NCBI GenBank assembly: GCA_005778315.1
Contig: SXOW01000135.1
Location: forward strand, 1-7,124
Direction of reading: 5' to 3'
Source of the DNA: Acidobacteriota bacterium
GTDB lineage: Bacteria; Acidobacteriota; Vicinamibacteria; Vicinamibacterales; UBA8438
Length of the DNA: 7,124 nt
Below, piece by piece: positions 6,954-7,124 of the stretch. A program made the position numbers and the translations under genes. Position 1 is the first letter of the stretch; every line of letters begins with the position of its first letter. The notes under the pieces were generated by a model. The model had not been told where the DNA came from and did no database searches. It worked only from the letters and a program-made list of their open reading frames with translations.

Positions 6954-7124
6954 GTGACATTCGAGGTTGGAGACAAGGTCATTTACCCAAATCATGGTCT
7001 CGGCGTGGTTGAACGCATCGAAGACCGGACTATCATGGGGACGACCTGCGGTTTTTACTCACTACGCATGGCGGGCAACGACACGATTGTGTTGGTGCCG
7101 CTCGACAATGTCGATGGCGTCGGA
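6954..7124 (+). CDS. CdnL/CarD-family transcription regulator, N-terminal part (runs off the right edge)
   Basis: The first 57 codons of a CarD_CdnL_TRCF-type protein, which in other bacteria binds the RNA polymerase beta subunit through this N-terminal Tudor-like domain and stabilises open promoter complexes, for example at rRNA promoters. Visible marks are FEVGDKVIYPNHGLGVVERIE, close to the family opening GDKVVYPNHGVG, then the strand FYSLRM and IVLVPLDNVDGVG, matching the family's I-V-P-x-x-N-x-x-x-V-G. The DNA-binding C-terminal helices lie beyond the window. GTG 6954 is chosen because family members usually start one to a few residues before the VGDKV motif, and because the promoter at 6879-6907 would leave a normal leader; a G-rich stretch (6945-6949) precedes it. 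The alternative ATG 6918 adds 12 residues (MTLRNSDPTGGS), and its AAGG at 6911-6914 would lie at or before the predicted transcription start. No stop is seen before the edge. Confidence 0.82.
   Translation, partial: MTFEVGDKVIYPNHGLGVVERIEDRTIMGTTCGFYSLRMAGNDTIVLVPLDNVDGVG

Noticed and set aside
1..7124. CRISPR array, toxin-antitoxin pair, retron or other defence system
   Set aside because: I looked for regularly spaced repeats, paired small genes and reverse transcriptase motifs and saw none.

Overview
The window looks like chromosome of a high-GC, Gram-negative soil-type bacterium, most likely an acidobacterium of the Vicinamibacteria kind. The grounds are gene content and style only: a long secreted TPR plus WD40-like (PD40) propeller protein, the C-terminal strands of an Oar-like TonB-dependent receptor ending in QFDF, a signal-peptide-bearing SAM methyltransferase, and a CdnL/CarD-family gene. 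No phylogenetic marker is present, so this placement is inference.

Layout, left to right. Positions 1-405 (minus) carry the N-terminal part of a probable IS66-like transposase that runs off the left edge. Positions 456-2774 (plus) hold a two-component pair: a membrane sensor histidine kinase followed 4 bases later by an OmpR-type response regulator. Positions 2857-5024 (plus) encode a secreted TPR/PD40 propeller protein. A strong GC hairpin at 5094-5129 sits between this gene and the converging minus-strand remnant of a TonB-dependent receptor (5168-~5475). That remnant breaks off abruptly next to a fragment of a tyrosine recombinase (~5479-5823, plus), which ends 6 bases short of the 3' CCA end of a tRNA-Leu(CAA) gene (5830-5917, minus). 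Then come a minus-strand class I methyltransferase (6026-6601), a less GC-rich intergenic region with a 14-bp palindrome and a good sigma70-type promoter, and the start of a CdnL/CarD-family transcription regulator that leaves the window on the right.

Both large plus-strand genes are broken by one -1 frame change each (around 801-812 in the kinase, around 3493-3500 in the propeller gene). In both, the break coincides with a CCC run, and adding one C restores a plausible continuous protein, so under-called homopolymers in the assembly are the simplest explanation; true decay beside mobile DNA is the alternative.

Functionally, the kinase and regulator should form one phosphorelay acting at the inner membrane; the propeller gene directly downstream may be co-transcribed or controlled by it (inference from order and orientation). 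The 5470-5830 segment reads as the scar of an integrative element at the 3' end of tRNA-Leu that removed most of the TonB receptor gene. I found no convincing novel system; the most useful leads are the paired frame breaks, the tRNA-side scar, the exported-looking methyltransferase and the start/promoter arrangement of the CdnL gene.
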